NCBI GenBank assembly: GCA_902606505.1
Contig: CACLGU010000004.1
Coordinates: 1-58,960 of the forward strand
Direction of reading: 5' to 3'
DNA: 58,960 bases
Origin: an uncultured Prochlorococcus sp.
Lineage (GTDB): Bacteria; Cyanobacteriota; Cyanobacteriia; PCC-6307; Cyanobiaceae
Shown here: piece after piece, positions 57,913 through 58,960 of the stretch
Layout of the letters: each line of letters starts with the position of its first letter
How positions within the stretch are numbered: the first letter of the stretch is position 1
The notes under the pieces: model-generated
Database searches by the model: none
Seen by the model: only the letters and a program-made list of their open reading frames with translations
What the model was told of the DNA's origin: nothing
Made by a program: the position numbers and the translations under genes

Positions 57913-58960
57913 ATGACAACTATTCAGCAGCAGCGTTCTTCGCTGTTAAAAGGTTGGCCACAGTTTTGTGAGTGGGTAACATCAACTAACAACAGAATTT
58001 ATGTTGGTTGGTTCGGCGTCTTAATGATTCCATGCCTTCTTACAGCAGCGGCTTGCTTCATCGTTGCATTCATCGCAGCACCACCAGTAGACATCGACGG
58101 AATTAGAGAGCCAGTTGCTGGTTCATTCCTATATGGAAACAACATCATCTCAGGTGCAGTTGTTCCTTCATCTAACGCTATTGGTCTACACTTCTACCCA
58201 ATTTGGGAAGCAGCTACTGTAGATGAGTGGTTATACAACGGTGGTCCTTACCAGCTTGTAATTTTCCACTTCCTAATTGGTATCTCAGCATACATGGGAA
58301 GACAGTGGGAGCTTTCATACCGTTTAGGTATGCGTCCTTGGATCTGTGTTGCATATTCTGCACCAGTTTCAGCAGCTTTCGCAGTATTTCTTGTATACCC
58401 ATTCGGTCAAGGTTCATTCTCTGACGGAATGCCTCTAGGTATCTCTGGAACATTCAACTTCATGTTTGTTTTCCAGGCAGAGCACAACATTCTTATGCAC
58501 CCATTCCACATGGCTGGTGTTGCTGGTATGTTCGGAGGATCTTTATTCTCAGCTATGCACGGTTCACTTGTTACTTCATCTCTAATCAGAGAAACAACTG
58601 AGACAGAGTCTCAGAACTATGGTTACAAGTTCGGACAAGAAGAAGAAACATATAACATCGTTGCAGCCCACGGCTACTTCGGTCGTTTGATCTTCCAATA
58701 TGCAAGTTTCAACAACAGCAGAAGTCTTCACTTCTTCCTAGCTGTATTCCCAGTTGTTTGTGTATGGTTAACTTCAATGGGTATCTGCACAATGGCATTC
58801 AACCTTAACGGTTTCAACTTCAACCAGTCAGTTGTTGATGCAAACGGTAAGATTGTTCCTACATGGGGTGACGTTCTTAACAGAGCAAACCTTGGTATGG
58901 AAGTAATGCACGAGCGTAATGCTCACAACTTCCCACTTGATCTAGCAGCAGCTGAGTCTA
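57913..58960 (+). CDS. psbA: Photosystem II protein D1 (3' end outside window)
   Basis: The reaction-centre D1 subunit, truncated by the window after about 349 codons of the usual 360. Redox tyrosine in LVYPFGQ (Tyr161 in standard numbering), its His190 partner in AEHNILMHP, the Mn ligand D170 in FSDGM, chlorophyll ligand HPFH, the QB site with [11 protein letters not shown], and the C-terminal Mn ligands [14 protein letters not shown] are visible. Position 130 is Gln (GRQWELSYR), as in the D1:1 type. The codon use is more C-ending than in neighbouring genes. Thylakoid membrane; preceded by a leader with two hairpins. Confidence 0.98.
   Translation, partial: MTTIQQQRSSLLKGWPQFCEWVTSTNNRIYVGWFGVLMIPCLLTAAACFIVAFIAAPPVDIDGIREPVAGSFLYGNNIISGAVVPSSNAIGLHFYPIWEAATVDEWLYNGGPYQLVIFHFLIGISAYMGRQWELSYRLGMRPWICVAYSAPVSAAFAVFLVYPFGQGSFSDGMPLGISGTFNFMFVFQAEHNILMHPFHMAGVAGMFGGSLFSAMHGSLVTSSLIRETTETESQNYGYKFGQEEETYNIVAAHGYFGRLIFQYASFNNSRSLHFFLAVFPVVCVWLTSMGICTMAFNLNGFNFNQSVVDANGKIVPTWGDVLNRANLGMEVMHERNAHNFPLDLAAAES

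Noticed and set aside
58214-58453. Reverse-strand open frame of about 79 codons inside psbA
   Set aside because: It is antisense to a fully conserved D1 sequence, whose third-base choices create it; no promoter or SD is seen.

Overview
The window is a compact, AT-rich (roughly 30% GC) stretch of core cyanobacterial chromosome. The gene content points to a marine Prochlorococcus of the high-light-adapted type: psbA (D1), chlM, ndhH, the phylloquinone genes, CP12, an SbtA/SbtB/SulP inorganic-carbon cluster, a Mg-type HemB, and very short intergenic gaps with frequent TTG/GTG starts. I see no insertion sequence, prophage, CRISPR array, tRNA or rRNA, and no broken gene. Species-level assignment is inference from recognition, not from a search.

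Layout. 1-8.1 kb: rhodanese, trpB, a SUI1-type factor, cysC, purE, chlM, an orphan response regulator, a cysteine desulfurase, rsmH and ndhH. 8.1-13.1 kb: phylloquinone (vitamin K1) genes menI, menE, menC, menA and the isochorismate synthase gene; menA-menC-menE are joined by 4-base ATGA overlaps. 13.1-14.3 kb: glutathione synthetase and a glutaredoxin. 14.4-18.0 kb: a tight forward run starting with prfB, read through a +1 frameshift at CTT-TGA-C, then a small membrane protein, ybeY, a diacylglycerol-kinase-type protein, a TrpG/PabA amidotransferase and an exported metallo-beta-lactamase-fold protein. 18.0-23.3 kb: a reverse run mnmE-nadC-argS-hisC. 23.3-29.6 kb: DUF2062 protein, a RelA/SpoT enzyme, a two-domain ABC ATPase, rluD and rbgA. 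29.8-35.9 kb: pgk, an exported unknown, murG, a CobD-like decarboxylase, pyrD and rnhA. 35.9-42.1 kb: the ribosomal/transcription block secE-nusG-rplK-rplA-(leader)-rplJ-rplL preceded by a ClpB-like chaperone. 42.3-49.8 kb: eno, an ABC1/UbiB kinase with a small coiled-coil partner, a thioredoxin-reductase-like flavoprotein, and the sbtB-sbtA-sulP bicarbonate cluster. 50-58.96 kb: hemB, a VOC protein, mutS2, obgE, two small proteins (one is CP12), a GST-like protein, an aspartoacylase-family hydrolase, and psbA, which runs off the end of the window.

How it fits together. Many genes serve photoautotrophy: carbon uptake (SulP, SbtA and its PII-like regulator SbtB), Calvin-cycle control (CP12) and phosphoglycerate kinase, PSII (D1), NDH-1 (NdhH), PSI quinone (Men enzymes), chlorophyll and tetrapyrrole (ChlM, HemB). 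The rest is housekeeping for translation, nucleotide and amino-acid synthesis and cell-wall growth.

The points most worth a second look are the flavoprotein that keeps the CATC redox motif but has lost the usual NADPH-binding motifs, a ClpB-like protein without the first-ring arginine fingers, a CP12 without the N-terminal cysteine pair, the RF2 frameshift start, a small reverse-strand gene (about 42 codons, TTG start) in the psbA upstream region, and a perfect 15-bp inverted repeat between clpB and eno. I do not see an obviously new multi-gene system.
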